NCBI GenBank assembly: GCA_046330075.1
Contig: JAXLTL010000008.1
Location: 62,001 to 126,000, forward strand
DNA: 64,000 nt
From: JAJTFW01 sp046330075
GTDB taxonomy: Bacteria; Bacteroidota; Bacteroidia; AKYH767-A; OLB10
Direction of reading: 5' to 3'
Shown here: positions 9,813-18,481 of the stretch, piece by piece
Layout: every line of letters begins with the position of its first letter
How positions within the stretch are numbered: position 1 is the first letter of the stretch
The notes under the pieces: model-generated
What the model saw: the letters and a program-made list of their open reading frames with translations, nothing else
Told to the model about the DNA's origin: nothing
Databases searched by the model: none
Translations under genes and position numbers: made by a program

Positions 9813-9820
9813 TATTTTTG
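9813..9820 (+). promoter_or_regulatory. Candidate Bacteroidota -7 element upstream of the ammonia-lyase
   Basis: TATTTTTG matches the Bacteroidota consensus TAnnTTTG. It sits in the 148-bp gap between the ligase and the ammonia-lyase, the largest gap inside the cluster. No good TTTG element is seen at the expected -33 position, so this is a weak internal-promoter candidate. Confidence 0.35.
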
Positions 9821-9877
9821 CCTTTTACCTGTGGTCGGATTTCTTGTAACTACCTAACCAGCAAGAAATTACGCTAA

Positions 9878-9904
9878 CCGTAAGATGGTTTAAATACCAT
9901 ACGG
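9878..9904. promoter_or_regulatory. Imperfect dyad in the 5' region of the ammonia-lyase gene
   Basis: CCGT-aag-ATGGT, a TTAAAT loop, then ACCAT-ACGG. The two arms pair over 9 bp with a 3-base bulge. It lies 27 bp upstream of the ammonia-lyase ATG and downstream of the putative -7 element, so it could be an operator or an mRNA structure. It has no T-run and is not a terminator. Confidence 0.35.
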
Positions 9905-9930
9905 AACAGGTATGAGGAAACCTTTCCGCT

Positions 9931-11469
9931 ATGATTTCAATTGCAGAGAAGTCGCTGAACCTGTTGAAATTCAAACAGATCGTTGAAGCTGGAGCGAAAA
10001 TTCAGCCGGATGCTGGCGTGTGCAAACACGTGGAGGAGAATCATGTTTTTCTGAAATCATTTGCTGCGGATAAGCTCATCTATGGGATCAACACCGGTTT
10101 TGGACCGATGGCGCAGTATAAAGTCGATGATGACCAACGCTTACATCTCCAATACAACCTGATTCGCAGCCATGCTGCCGGGTCGGGTCAGCGGTTATCG
10201 GATATCGAAGTACGGGCCATGATGCTGGCGCGGCTGAATAGTCTTTTACAGGCCCGATCAGGTGTGCATCCGGATCTTATCCACCTGCTCACAGATCTTC
10301 TGAACCAGGGTATATATCCTGTGATTCCTGAACATGGTGGTGTCGGAGCCAGCGGTGATCTGGTGCAACTTGCCCATTTGGCACTGGGTCTGATTGGCGA
10401 AGGAGAAGTCAGCTATCAGGGAGAACTTCGCAAGGCAGGAGAAGTATTCGCGCAACTCGGTCTGAAACCACTCACCATGCACCTGCGCGAAGGTCTTGCC
10501 CTGCTCAACGGCACATCAGCCATGACCGGCATCGGCATGCTCAACCTCAGTAAGGCACGCACTTTACTCTACAATGCCATTCTGCTCTCTGCCCTTACCA
10601 ACGAAGTGGTGGAAGCGTTTGACGACCATCTCTCCGCAGAGCTCAACAATGTAAAACATCATCCGGGACAGCAAGCCATCGCCGGGGATATTCGTGGTAT
10701 CCTTGCCGACAGCAAAATGATGCGTAAGCGTCCCGAACATCTCTACCGCAGCGAGAATCTGGGCAAACCTGTTTTTGAAGAGAAGATACAGGAATACTAT
10801 TCACTCCGTTGCATCTCGCAGGTATTGGGTCCCGTACATGATACGCTTGTACACGCGGAACAGATTCTTGTGGATGAACTCAACAGCGTCAACGATAACC
10901 CGGTAATCGATCATATCGCAGGTAACGTATTTCACGGCGGAAACTTTCACGGCGATTATGTTTCCCTCGAGATGGACAAGATGCGCATTGTGATCAGCAA
11001 GCTCTGTATGCTCAGCGAACGCCAGCTTAACTACCTGCTCAATGACCGCATCAACAATAAATTTCCGCCCTTTCTGAATCTCGGCACACCCGGATTCAAT
11101 TTCGGTATTCAGGGGATGCAATTCGCGGCAACGAGCACAGTAGCGGAAAACCTTACGCTCTCTTATCCGATGTATCTGCACAGCATTCCCAGCAATAACG
11201 ATAATCAGGACATTGTCAGCATGGGCTGTAATGCGGCCAGACTCACTGGGCGCGTGATAGAAAACGCCTTTGAAATTCTTGCCGTGCAGGCTGTAGCCCT
11301 GGCGCAGGCGGTGGATTACCTCCAGTGCAGTGTACGGTTATCATCGAAAACAGCAGCGTTCTATCATGCTGTCCGTGCGATCATTCCGGTATTTAATGAT
11401 GATCAGTCAAGGGCGGCTGAACTGGCGCTGGTAAAGAACTATCTCAAACAAAATCAAAACCTCTCCTGA
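9931..11469 (+). CDS. Aromatic amino acid ammonia-lyase, probably tyrosine ammonia-lyase
   Basis: 512 residues of the HAL/PAL/TAL family. The MIO cofactor-forming Ala-Ser-Gly is at 140-142 (GVGASGDLVQ), the catalytic Tyr51 lies in IYGINTGFGP, and the substrate-selectivity loop reads NLIRSHAAG (His81). From memory, many stretches (GPMAQY, NLIRSH, HGGNFHGDY, SLEMDK, RQLNYLLN, NNDNQDIVSMG) match the characterised Flavobacterium johnsoniae tyrosine ammonia-lyase. It removes ammonia from tyrosine to give 4-coumarate, the known starter of flexirubin. Histidine as substrate cannot be fully excluded by sequence, but context favours tyrosine. Confidence 0.9.
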   Translation: MISIAEKSLNLLKFKQIVEAGAKIQPDAGVCKHVEENHVFLKSFAADKLIYGINTGFGPMAQYKVDDDQRLHLQYNLIRSHAAGSGQRLSDIEVRAMMLARLNSLLQARSGVHPDLIHLLTDLLNQGIYPVIPEHGGVGASGDLVQLAHLALGLIGEGEVSYQGELRKAGEVFAQLGLKPLTMHLREGLALLNGTSAMTGIGMLNLSKARTLLYNAILLSALTNEVVEAFDDHLSAELNNVKHHPGQQAIAGDIRGILADSKMMRKRPEHLYRSENLGKPVFEEKIQEYYSLRCISQVLGPVHDTLVHAEQILVDELNSVNDNPVIDHIAGNVFHGGNFHGDYVSLEMDKMRIVISKLCMLSERQLNYLLNDRINNKFPPFLNLGTPGFNFGIQGMQFAATSTVAENLTLSYPMYLHSIPSNNDNQDIVSMGCNAARLTGRVIENAFEILAVQAVALAQAVDYLQCSVRLSSKTAAFYHAVRAIIPVFNDDQSRAAELALVKNYLKQNQNLS

Positions 11470-11508
11470 CTTTTCCTCTGTAAGGAAAACAACAGCAGAT
11501 CGAATCAT

Positions 11509-12237
11509 ATGAAAGTCGCATTAGTTACAGGAGGATCCAGAGGCATAGGCAGGGCTGTATGTTTCAAGCTCGTTGCCATGGGTTATCATATTTTGATTAA
11601 CTTTAAGGGCAACAAGGCAGCTGCGGAAGAAACGCTGACCCTGATTCGTGAAAAAGGAGGGGATGGGGAATTGATGCAGTTCGATGTGTCGGACAAAGCG
11701 GCTGTTGAAGCTGTACTCGGCCAATGGCAGGAAGCACATCCGGGTGAATACATCGAAGTACTGGTCAATAATGCCGGCATCAAACACGACGTATTGCTGA
11801 TGTGGATGAAGGACGAAGACTGGAACAATGTGTTGGGCGCAAGTCTCAACGGGTTCTTCTATGTCACCCGTTTCCTCATCAACAATATGCTGATAAAAAA
11901 ATACGGCCGCGTAGTGAATGTGGTATCGCTGTCGGGACTCAAAGGATTACCCGGACAAGTCAATTACTCAGCTGCGAAAGCAGGAGTGATTGGTGCCACC
12001 AAGGCCCTCGCGCAGGAAGTAGGTCGCAGAGGAATCACCGTAAATGCTGTAGCACCCGGATTCATCCGCACCGATATGACGGAAGGACTCAGTGAAAAAG
12101 ATCTTAAAGCCATGATCCCCGTACATCGCTTTGGTGAACCCGAAGAAGTAGCCGAAGTAGTGGGCTTCCTCGCATCACCGGGCGCATCGTATGTAACCGG
12201 AGAAGTGATCTCCGTAAATGGCGGACTCTACTCCTAA
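11509..12237 (+). CDS. fabG: 3-oxoacyl-ACP reductase (FabG type)
   Basis: 242 residues, short-chain dehydrogenase/reductase. The NADPH-binding TGGSRGIGRA is at residues ~7-16, NNAG near 88, and the catalytic Ser-Tyr-Lys set lies in VSLSGLKGLPGQVNYSAAKAG. The C-terminus ends in SVNGGLYS, as in FabG proteins. It would reduce the beta-keto group after each elongation, before dehydration to the conjugated double bond. It ends 16 bp before the first ketosynthase ATG. Confidence 0.92.
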   Translation: MKVALVTGGSRGIGRAVCFKLVAMGYHILINFKGNKAAAEETLTLIREKGGDGELMQFDVSDKAAVEAVLGQWQEAHPGEYIEVLVNNAGIKHDVLLMWMKDEDWNNVLGASLNGFFYVTRFLINNMLIKKYGRVVNVVSLSGLKGLPGQVNYSAAKAGVIGATKALAQEVGRRGITVNAVAPGFIRTDMTEGLSEKDLKAMIPVHRFGEPEEVAEVVGFLASPGASYVTGEVISVNGGLYS

Positions 12238-12253
12238 ATCAGATTACAATAAA

Positions 12254-13474
12254 ATGAACAGGGTTGTTATTACCGGACTTGGGATTTATTCCTGCATCGG
12301 CACCTCACTCGATCAGGTGCGTGATTCGCTCTATGCGGGTACGTCGGGTATTATCCTCGATCCTGTCCGCAAAGAGTTCGGCTACCGTTCAGCCCTCACC
12401 GGCATGGTAGAGCGTCCCCAGTTAAAAGGATTACTCGATCGCCGCGCCAGAGTGATGTTGCCGGAGCAGGGCGAATATGCTTATCTCGCCACCCTCGACG
12501 CGCTGAAGCAAGCCGGCATTGAACAGGATTATCTCGATAAAGTTGAATCAGGCATCATCTATGGTAACGACAGTACCGCAAAGCCGGTGATTGAATCGAC
12601 CGATATTATTCGCGTTAAAAAAGATACAATGCTGGTTGGTTCAGGGGCTGTTTTCCAGACCATGAACTCCACCGTGAACATGAACCTCGCCACCATCTTC
12701 CGGCTCAAGGGGATCAACTTCACCGTGAGTGCAGCCTGTGCCAGCGGATCACATGCCATCGGACTCGGTTTTTTCTTCATCCGCAACGGATTACAGGAGA
12801 TGGTGATTTGCGGAGGAGCTCAGGAAATCAATCCTTACGCCATGGGCACTTTTGATGCATTGAGCGCATTCTCCATCCGCGAAAGCGATCCCACCCGTGC
12901 TTCCCGCCCCTTCGACCGTGACCGCGATGGACTTGTTCCCAGTGGCGGAGCAGCAACGGTAATACTCGAAAGTTATGAATCGGCGATGCGCCGGGGTGCT
13001 AAAATCCTGGGCGAAGTGATCGGATATGGGTTTTCCTCAAACGGCGCGCATATCTCCAATCCTACCGTGGAAGGACCGGTAAAAGCGCTTTCCATGGCTC
13101 TTCACGATGCCGGACTTACGGCGAAAGATGTGGATTATATCAATGCCCATGCCACCTCAACTCCGGCAGGTGATGCCAGTGAGGCAGAATCTATCCATAC
13201 GGTGTTTGGAGCAGCCAAACCACCCGTAAGTTCCACAAAATCAATGACCGGACACGAATGCTGGATGGCCGGAGCCAGTGAAATCGTGTACTCGATGCTC
13301 ATGATGGAGCACTCTTTTATAGCCCCTAATATTAACTTTGAAAACCCTGACGAAAGTTCTGCGAAGCTGAACATCGCTACCCGTACGCTGGATAAAAATA
13401 TCGACGTATTTTTGTCGAACTCATTCGGCTTCGGAGGCACCAACTCCTCCCTGATCGTCAGGAAATGGAAATAA
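12254..13474 (+). CDS. Beta-ketoacyl-ACP synthase, complete active site (first)
   Basis: 406 residues from the ATG at 12254. A longer frame starts inside fabG, but MNRVVITGLG is the normal KAS start. The Cys-His-His triad is complete: Cys162 (SAACASGS), His299 (INAHATSTP) and His334 (MTGHECW). It is a KAS I/II-type elongating enzyme that condenses malonyl-ACP with the growing chain. It ends 6 bp before an acyl carrier protein gene. With the ketosynthases at 16241 and 20626 it makes three complete ketosynthases in the cluster, so they probably divide substrates or act with different partners. Confidence 0.92.
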   Translation: MNRVVITGLGIYSCIGTSLDQVRDSLYAGTSGIILDPVRKEFGYRSALTGMVERPQLKGLLDRRARVMLPEQGEYAYLATLDALKQAGIEQDYLDKVESGIIYGNDSTAKPVIESTDIIRVKKDTMLVGSGAVFQTMNSTVNMNLATIFRLKGINFTVSAACASGSHAIGLGFFFIRNGLQEMVICGGAQEINPYAMGTFDALSAFSIRESDPTRASRPFDRDRDGLVPSGGAATVILESYESAMRRGAKILGEVIGYGFSSNGAHISNPTVEGPVKALSMALHDAGLTAKDVDYINAHATSTPAGDASEAESIHTVFGAAKPPVSSTKSMTGHECWMAGASEIVYSMLMMEHSFIAPNINFENPDESSAKLNIATRTLDKNIDVFLSNSFGFGGTNSSLIVRKWK

Positions 13475-13480
13475 CAGAAA

Positions 13481-13735
13481 ATGAATAAAGAAGAAATCAT
13501 AGAAAAGATCAACGAGTTTCTTGTTGAGGAATTTGAAGTAGAGCCGGAGAAGATCACCCCAGATGCTGTGTTGAAAGACACACTGGGATTCGACAGTCTG
13601 GATTATATTGATCTGGTAGTGGTCATCGAAAGTAATTTTCATTTCAAGGTACAGCCTGAAGATTTTGTTGGGATCGTTACCTTCCAGAATTTTTACGATT
13701 ACGTCATCAGCAAAGTTGATTTGCAGAATCAATAG
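13481..13735 (+). CDS. Acyl carrier protein (first)
   Basis: 84 residues, acidic, with the phosphopantetheine site Ser39 in LGFDSLDYIDLV. The helix-DSL-helix layout and length are typical of a discrete ACP. It sits between a ketosynthase and an acyltransferase, so it probably carries the polyene intermediate and may present it to the next gene's product. AcpS (8105) would activate it. It differs from the second ACP (20360), which has the motif GLDSIDALEL. Confidence 0.93.
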   Translation: MNKEEIIEKINEFLVEEFEVEPEKITPDAVLKDTLGFDSLDYIDLVVVIESNFHFKVQPEDFVGIVTFQNFYDYVISKVDLQNQ

Positions 13736-13740
13736 ATCCA

Positions 13741-14622
13741 ATGCCATCGTGGCAGGGTAAATCAAAAGGAACACCGCTGGGTTACCGCATCTTCGTGGTG
13801 GTATTGAAAACCCTGGGTGTCCGTCCTGCTTATTATCTGCTTTGGTTTGTTTCGTTTTATTACCTGCTTTTCTCCCGCGACAGCAACCACGCCATCCTTG
13901 AAGTGTATCGAAAGCACCTGAAATTCGGGGTGCTGCGATCGCGTTTTCTCCTCTGGAAAAATTATCGGCTCTTCGGTCAATCCATGATTGATAAAATTGT
14001 GATGATGTCAGGTGTACGCAATCGTTTCACCTTTGAGTTTGAAGGCGAGGATTACCTGCATGAGATGGTGAAGGCCGGCAAGGGCGGAATGCTGATCAGT
14101 GCGCATCTCGGCAACTGGGAGATTGCCGGATTTTTACTCAAGCGGATTCCTGCTGCTATCAATATCGTAATGTATGATGCGGAACACGAAAAAATTAAAA
14201 ATTATCTCGAAGGCGTAACCGGAAAGCGCAACATGAATGTGATTCTGGTAAAAGAAGATCTGTCGCATATCTATGCAATCTCCGCAGCACTCAGCCGCAA
14301 TGAACTGGTGTGCATGCATGCCGACCGGTTTCTGGACGGCAACAGAAACCTTGTGCATACTTTCATGGGGGAAGCAGCCGCTTTTCCACAGGGACCTTTC
14401 CTGCTGGCCTCCCGTCTGGATGTTCCGGTTACCTTTGTATTTGCCGTGAAAGAGTCTGCGATGCATTATCATTTCTCGGCAACGAAGCCTGTGAATTATC
14501 ACCTGACTGACCGTAAAGCGGGGATGATGCAGGCGCTCAGCAAGTATGTGGATGTCCTCGAAAAACAACTACGACGATATCCTGCACAATGGTTTAATTA
14601 TTATCCTTTCTGGAAACACTAA
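13741..14622 (+). CDS. LpxL/HtrB-like acyltransferase
   Basis: 293 residues with an N-terminal membrane-associated segment and the lysophospholipid acyltransferase box AHLGNWE (His122, Glu127), as in lipid A late acyltransferases. A conserved arginine/aspartate region follows (MHADRFLDG), and the protein ends in WFNYYPFWKH, a usual family ending. Related acyltransferases are constant members of aryl polyene and flexirubin clusters, where they are thought to transfer the ACP-bound polyene to a lipid or resorcinol acceptor. It starts 5 bp after the ACP. A role in lipid A acylation is possible but less likely here. Confidence 0.85.
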   Translation: MPSWQGKSKGTPLGYRIFVVVLKTLGVRPAYYLLWFVSFYYLLFSRDSNHAILEVYRKHLKFGVLRSRFLLWKNYRLFGQSMIDKIVMMSGVRNRFTFEFEGEDYLHEMVKAGKGGMLISAHLGNWEIAGFLLKRIPAAINIVMYDAEHEKIKNYLEGVTGKRNMNVILVKEDLSHIYAISAALSRNELVCMHADRFLDGNRNLVHTFMGEAAAFPQGPFLLASRLDVPVTFVFAVKESAMHYHFSATKPVNYHLTDRKAGMMQALSKYVDVLEKQLRRYPAQWFNYYPFWKH

Positions 14623-14623
14623 A

Positions 14624-15037
14624 ATGAAAACAGACGCTACGATCCTTATTCCGCAGAAGCCTCCCTTTGTGATGGTAGATCATATACTTCATTCGGATGA
14701 TACCACCACGCGGACTTCATTCCATATACAGGAAGATAATATCTTTGTAGAAGACGGGCTTTTCGGTGAAGCCGGATTGCTTGAGAATATTGCACAAACT
14801 GCTGCTGCACGGCTCGGTTATGAATCATCAAAACAAGGTGCTGAGGTTCCACTGGGCTTCATTGGCGCGGTGAAGAATTTCGAAGTGAAGAATCTTCCGC
14901 CTGTACACTCGGAAATAAACACCGAAGTGACCATCGTAACACAGGTATTTGATGTTACTTTGGTGCGCGGTACAGTATCACTCGGTAACCAGGTGCTGGC
15001 TGAGTGTGAAATGAAAATTGTAATTCAAAAAAATTAA
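14624..15037 (+). CDS. Hotdog-fold dehydratase-like protein (ApeP/FabZ-like)
   Basis: 137 residues from the ATG at 14624, which follows the previous stop by 1 bp; a longer frame from 14546 only overlaps the acyltransferase. The start LIPQKPPFVMVD and the helix LLENIAQTAAA match the hotdog dehydratase families of aryl polyene clusters. The classic HFP..PG motif of FabZ is absent, in contrast to the second hotdog protein at 24795; the two may form a heteromeric dehydratase, as ApeI and ApeP do in E. coli. The role is inferred from fold and context. Confidence 0.78.
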   Translation: MKTDATILIPQKPPFVMVDHILHSDDTTTRTSFHIQEDNIFVEDGLFGEAGLLENIAQTAAARLGYESSKQGAEVPLGFIGAVKNFEVKNLPPVHSEINTEVTIVTQVFDVTLVRGTVSLGNQVLAECEMKIVIQKN

Positions 15038-15038
15038 A

Positions 15039-15692
15039 ATGAAAGCCATGAAAAGATTGTTCATTCTGGTGCTGCTTCTTGCAGGCAGCATATTGTTTCC
15101 GTTTAAAAACGCAGCAGCGCAAACAGCGGCTGAATTCTTTAATACACAAACCGGCGAAGTGACCTGGCTGGGTATTGATTTTACTGAGGTGAGATTGTTT
15201 GGTGATATGGAAGTGAGCGGTTCTGATATCAAGGAGAGATATATCCCGGGAATCAACAATGTGGTGGTGAGCGAACCTGAGAAATACACCATCAGCAAAA
15301 GCTTCCGTAAAACACCGCTGGCCCAGAATCTGAAATATGTAATGGAAGCCAATGCTTATCTGGATCCTGATAAAATCAAAACATTCAGTTCAAACGATAT
15401 GAACAGAATGGATGAAAAGATGGTTCAACAGGTGGTGGATCGCTACAAATTCAAAAATGAAAAGGGTTATGGAATTCTCTTCATCGCCGAAGGATTAAAC
15501 AAATCGGAGACCACCGGATATTTTTGGGTGACCATCGTGGATATGTCCAATGGAAAAGTACTGTTCACCAAACGTATGGGTGGTAAAGCGAGTGGTTTCG
15601 GTTTCCGCAATTACTGGGCACGGTCTGTATATGAAATCCTGAAGGATATTGATAAAAAGCAATACGCTGCCTGGAAGAAATCGTTCAGCTAA
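15039..15692 (+). CDS. Secreted protein of unknown function in the pigment cluster
   Basis: 217 residues with a clear signal peptide (KRLFILVLLLAGSILFPF, cleavage probably after AAAQ). An alternative start is the ATG 9 bp further in. No catalytic motif is recognised. The mature part is a mixed alpha/beta domain containing YGILFIAEGLNKS and TGYFWVTIVD. It starts 1 bp after the dehydratase stop, so it belongs to the operon and probably acts in the periplasm. The 116-bp gap after it is one of the few breaks in the cluster. Confidence 0.75.
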   Translation: MKAMKRLFILVLLLAGSILFPFKNAAAQTAAEFFNTQTGEVTWLGIDFTEVRLFGDMEVSGSDIKERYIPGINNVVVSEPEKYTISKSFRKTPLAQNLKYVMEANAYLDPDKIKTFSSNDMNRMDEKMVQQVVDRYKFKNEKGYGILFIAEGLNKSETTGYFWVTIVDMSNGKVLFTKRMGGKASGFGFRNYWARSVYEILKDIDKKQYAAWKKSFS

Positions 15693-15808
15693 TCAGCGAA
15701 CGATGCTCCGCGGTTTCAGGATAAGTGATAGAGGTGCAGTAAATTGTCTGTCAGCCAAAAACTTTATCCCTCTTCTCTGTGTTGATTTACTGAACCTAAC
15801 CTTACGCT

Positions 15809-16234
15809 ATGCCTGATTCTATCATTCACCGTATTGAAATGGCCGTCCGTTTTAACGAAGCCGACCCGCTGGGTATTGTATGGCATGGACATTATATCCG
15901 CTATTTTGAGGATGGCCGTGAATCATTCGGAAAACAGTACGGACTGGCTTATCTCGATGTATACAAAAAGGGATATGTCATTCCGGTGGTGAGCGTGCAC
16001 TGTGATTTCAAACGATCACTTCGGTATGGCGATACCGTTATTATTGAAACCCGTTTCATCCCACAGAAAGCTGCCAAAATCCGGTTCGAATATACGCTCA
16101 CCAATGCCGCTACCGGCGACCTTGTTGCTACGGGGTATTCAGTACAGGTTTTCCTCGATAAAGATTCGCAGCAGCTCCAGCTGATCAACCCTCCGTTTTA
16201 TGAGGAGTGGAAGGCTACTCTGGTACAACGCTAG
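15809..16234 (+). CDS. YbgC/4-hydroxybenzoyl-CoA-type thioesterase
   Basis: 141 residues, hotdog fold. The family signature is at the N-terminus: FNEADPLGIVWHGHYIRYFE, with the catalytic Asp19. Such enzymes hydrolyse acyl-CoA or acyl-ACP thioesters. Aryl polyene clusters regularly contain one, thought to release products or clear misprimed ACP. It begins after a 116-bp gap and ends 6 bp before the next ketosynthase. Confidence 0.87.
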   Translation: MPDSIIHRIEMAVRFNEADPLGIVWHGHYIRYFEDGRESFGKQYGLAYLDVYKKGYVIPVVSVHCDFKRSLRYGDTVIIETRFIPQKAAKIRFEYTLTNAATGDLVATGYSVQVFLDKDSQQLQLINPPFYEEWKATLVQR

Positions 16235-16240
16235 AAACGG

Positions 16241-17362
16241 ATGGAGATAGCAGTAGCCGGCGATAGCATGTTGTGTTCTCTCGGACTGGAAACAGCCGAT
16301 GTGATGGAAGCGCTGGAATCCGGAGCTACCGGTATTCGTCCACATATTCTGGAGGGGAAAGAAGTGTATGCCGCGCTTTTTTCGGAAGATATAAAACAGG
16401 CGATACACGTGGCAGGCCATTCATTTTTTGAAAGCCTGCTGATACGCGCAATCGAACAGGCGGTAGCTTCTTCCGATATTGATATCCGCCATGCGCGTAC
16501 ACTGATCGTGATCGCCAGTACCAAGGGAAATATCGGACGGCTTGATTCCCGTGACACCCGGTCCGTTCGTCAGGAAGAGATTACTCTGGGAGCTTCGGCG
16601 AAACGCGTAGCTGCTTTTTTCGGACATCCTTCGGTTCCGCATGTCGTTTCGAATGCCTGTATCTCGGGAATTTCAGCCATGATTCATGCTGCACGGATGA
16701 TCCGGGCCGGACTTTATGATACTGCTGTTGTTGCAGGAGCCGATGAAATATCGTTGTTTGTGCAAAGTGGATTTCAGTCGTTTATGGCATTGAGTGAAAC
16801 CATCTGCAGGCCCTATGATAAACGCCGTAACGGGATCAACCTCGGAGAAGCCGGAGCCGCCCTCGTCCTGAAAAAGACAGATCGTCCTGAACCGGGAACC
16901 CTTCTGGTAAAAGGCGGCGCTTCTGCGAATGACGCAAATCATCTTTCGGGACCTTCCAGAACGGGAGAGGAGCTTGCCATGGCAGTATCGGGCGCCATCC
17001 GGAAGTCGGGGCTGACACCGGAGCAGATAGATTTTATCTCGGCTCACGGCACTGCCACCTTGTATAATGATGAGATGGAGTCGAAAGCTTTCGAACGGGC
17101 TCAGCTCAGCGAAGTACCGCTGCATAGCCTGAAATCGAGATTTGGTCATACCCTAGGAGCAGCAGGCATTTTAGAGTCAGTTGTCCTCCTGCAATCGATG
17201 TCACGAAACCTGATCTTTCCTACTTTTGGGTTCGAATCGATGGGCGTAAGCGGAAAGATCAATGTCTGCAGGCAACTCACCACAACCAGCCTTCAGCATA
17301 CACTGAAAACCGGGAGTGGGTTCGGAGGATGCAACGCTGCCATCGTGTTCAGCAAAGCCTGA
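16241..17362 (+). CDS. Beta-ketoacyl-ACP synthase, complete active site (second)
   Basis: 373 residues, slightly short for KAS II. The triad is complete: Cys140 (SNACISGIS), His269 (SAHGTAT) and His303 (RFGHTLGAAG). LGEAGAALVL is the usual glycine-rich segment before the second half. The N-terminus lacks the usual VVITG start (MEIAVAGDSM), which points to a specialised subgroup. It could start or extend the aryl primer. The methyltransferase gene follows after 25 bp if its GTG start is used. Confidence 0.88.
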   Translation: MEIAVAGDSMLCSLGLETADVMEALESGATGIRPHILEGKEVYAALFSEDIKQAIHVAGHSFFESLLIRAIEQAVASSDIDIRHARTLIVIASTKGNIGRLDSRDTRSVRQEEITLGASAKRVAAFFGHPSVPHVVSNACISGISAMIHAARMIRAGLYDTAVVAGADEISLFVQSGFQSFMALSETICRPYDKRRNGINLGEAGAALVLKKTDRPEPGTLLVKGGASANDANHLSGPSRTGEELAMAVSGAIRKSGLTPEQIDFISAHGTATLYNDEMESKAFERAQLSEVPLHSLKSRFGHTLGAAGILESVVLLQSMSRNLIFPTFGFESMGVSGKINVCRQLTTTSLQHTLKTGSGFGGCNAAIVFSKA

Positions 17363-17387
17363 TTGTCAGGTACGAAGAACACCAGCC

Positions 17388-18470
17388 GTGAAGACTACAA
17401 ACGTTATTAATCATTTTTCTGAGGATCACCTCAGTGCCATTGCCGCAAAAGAAAAAGCACAGGAGATTGCCTTCGGTCCTTTTATTTTTCAGGCATCAAT
17501 GGCGTTGCGCAACCTTGGTATCCTGAAATTTGTGGAGGAGCAGGGTGATGATGGCGCGACGATTCAACAGACAGCCGCATCCCTGAAGCTTAGTGAATAC
17601 GGGGCCCGTGTGCTTATGGAAGCCGCTCTGGGTATTGGGCTTATGATCTGGGATGGTGAATATTTCCGGCTCACCAAAACCGGCACCTTCTTCCTGCACG
17701 ATGATATGACCACGGTGAATGCTGACTTTGTGAAAGATGTCTGTTATACAGGCATGGATCAGCTGGAAAGCAGTATCCGCACCGGGAAGCCGGAAGGATT
17801 AAAGGTTTTTGGGACCTGGAAAACAGTGTACGAAGCACTTTCACAGCTACCGCAACATGTCCGTACAAGCTGGCTGAACTTCGACCACTTTTACTCTGAC
17901 AATGCTTTCAACGAAGCGTTGCAGCTGGTTTTCGGCTATGCTCCCCGTAAGCTGATGGATATAGGTGGCAACACCGGTAAATGGGCACTGGCCTGTGTAA
18001 CTGCTTCGGCTGAAGTGACAGTGACCATGGTAGACCTTCCCGGACAACTGGAGATGGCGAAACAGCAGATCAGTGCTGCAGGCTTCAGTGATCGTGTCAG
18101 CTACCACGCCTGTAATCTCCTCGATCCGGAAAGCCGCCTTCCCGAAGGATTTGACGCCATCTGGATGAGTCAGTTTCTCGATTGTTTTTCAGAAGACGAA
18201 ATTGTGAGTATATTGCGTAAATGTGAACCGGCACTGGTGTCCGGCGGAAGCGTATTCATCCTCGAGACACTCTGGGATCGTCAGCGTTTCCGCAATGCAT
18301 CGTTCTGCCTGCAGCAAACATCCTTGTACTTCACAGCCATGGCAAACGGCAACAGTCAGATGTACCGAAGCGAAACGTTCTTCCGCTGTATTGAGAAAGC
18401 CGGATACAGGATTGCAGCTATCCATGATGATATCGGATTGAGTCACTCGTTAATCAGAATAATAAAATAA
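17388..18470 (+). CDS. SAM-dependent O-methyltransferase-like protein
   Basis: About 360 residues from a GTG at 17388. The longer frame from an ATG at 17316 would overlap the ketosynthase by 47 bp and adds only low-complexity residues. The N-terminal ~100 residues form a winged-helix-like dimerisation domain (LRNLGILKFVEEQG, AASLKLSEYGARVL). The SAM-binding motif is LMDIGGNTGKWAL. The layout is that of plant-type and CrtF-type O-methyltransferases. Flexirubin aryl groups can carry ring methyl groups, so it may methylate the phenyl head; whether the target is C or O cannot be told. Confidence 0.82.
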   Translation: MKTTNVINHFSEDHLSAIAAKEKAQEIAFGPFIFQASMALRNLGILKFVEEQGDDGATIQQTAASLKLSEYGARVLMEAALGIGLMIWDGEYFRLTKTGTFFLHDDMTTVNADFVKDVCYTGMDQLESSIRTGKPEGLKVFGTWKTVYEALSQLPQHVRTSWLNFDHFYSDNAFNEALQLVFGYAPRKLMDIGGNTGKWALACVTASAEVTVTMVDLPGQLEMAKQQISAAGFSDRVSYHACNLLDPESRLPEGFDAIWMSQFLDCFSEDEIVSILRKCEPALVSGGSVFILETLWDRQRFRNASFCLQQTSLYFTAMANGNSQMYRSETFFRCIEKAGYRIAAIHDDIGLSHSLIRIIK

Positions 18471-18481
18471 AACGATAGTTT

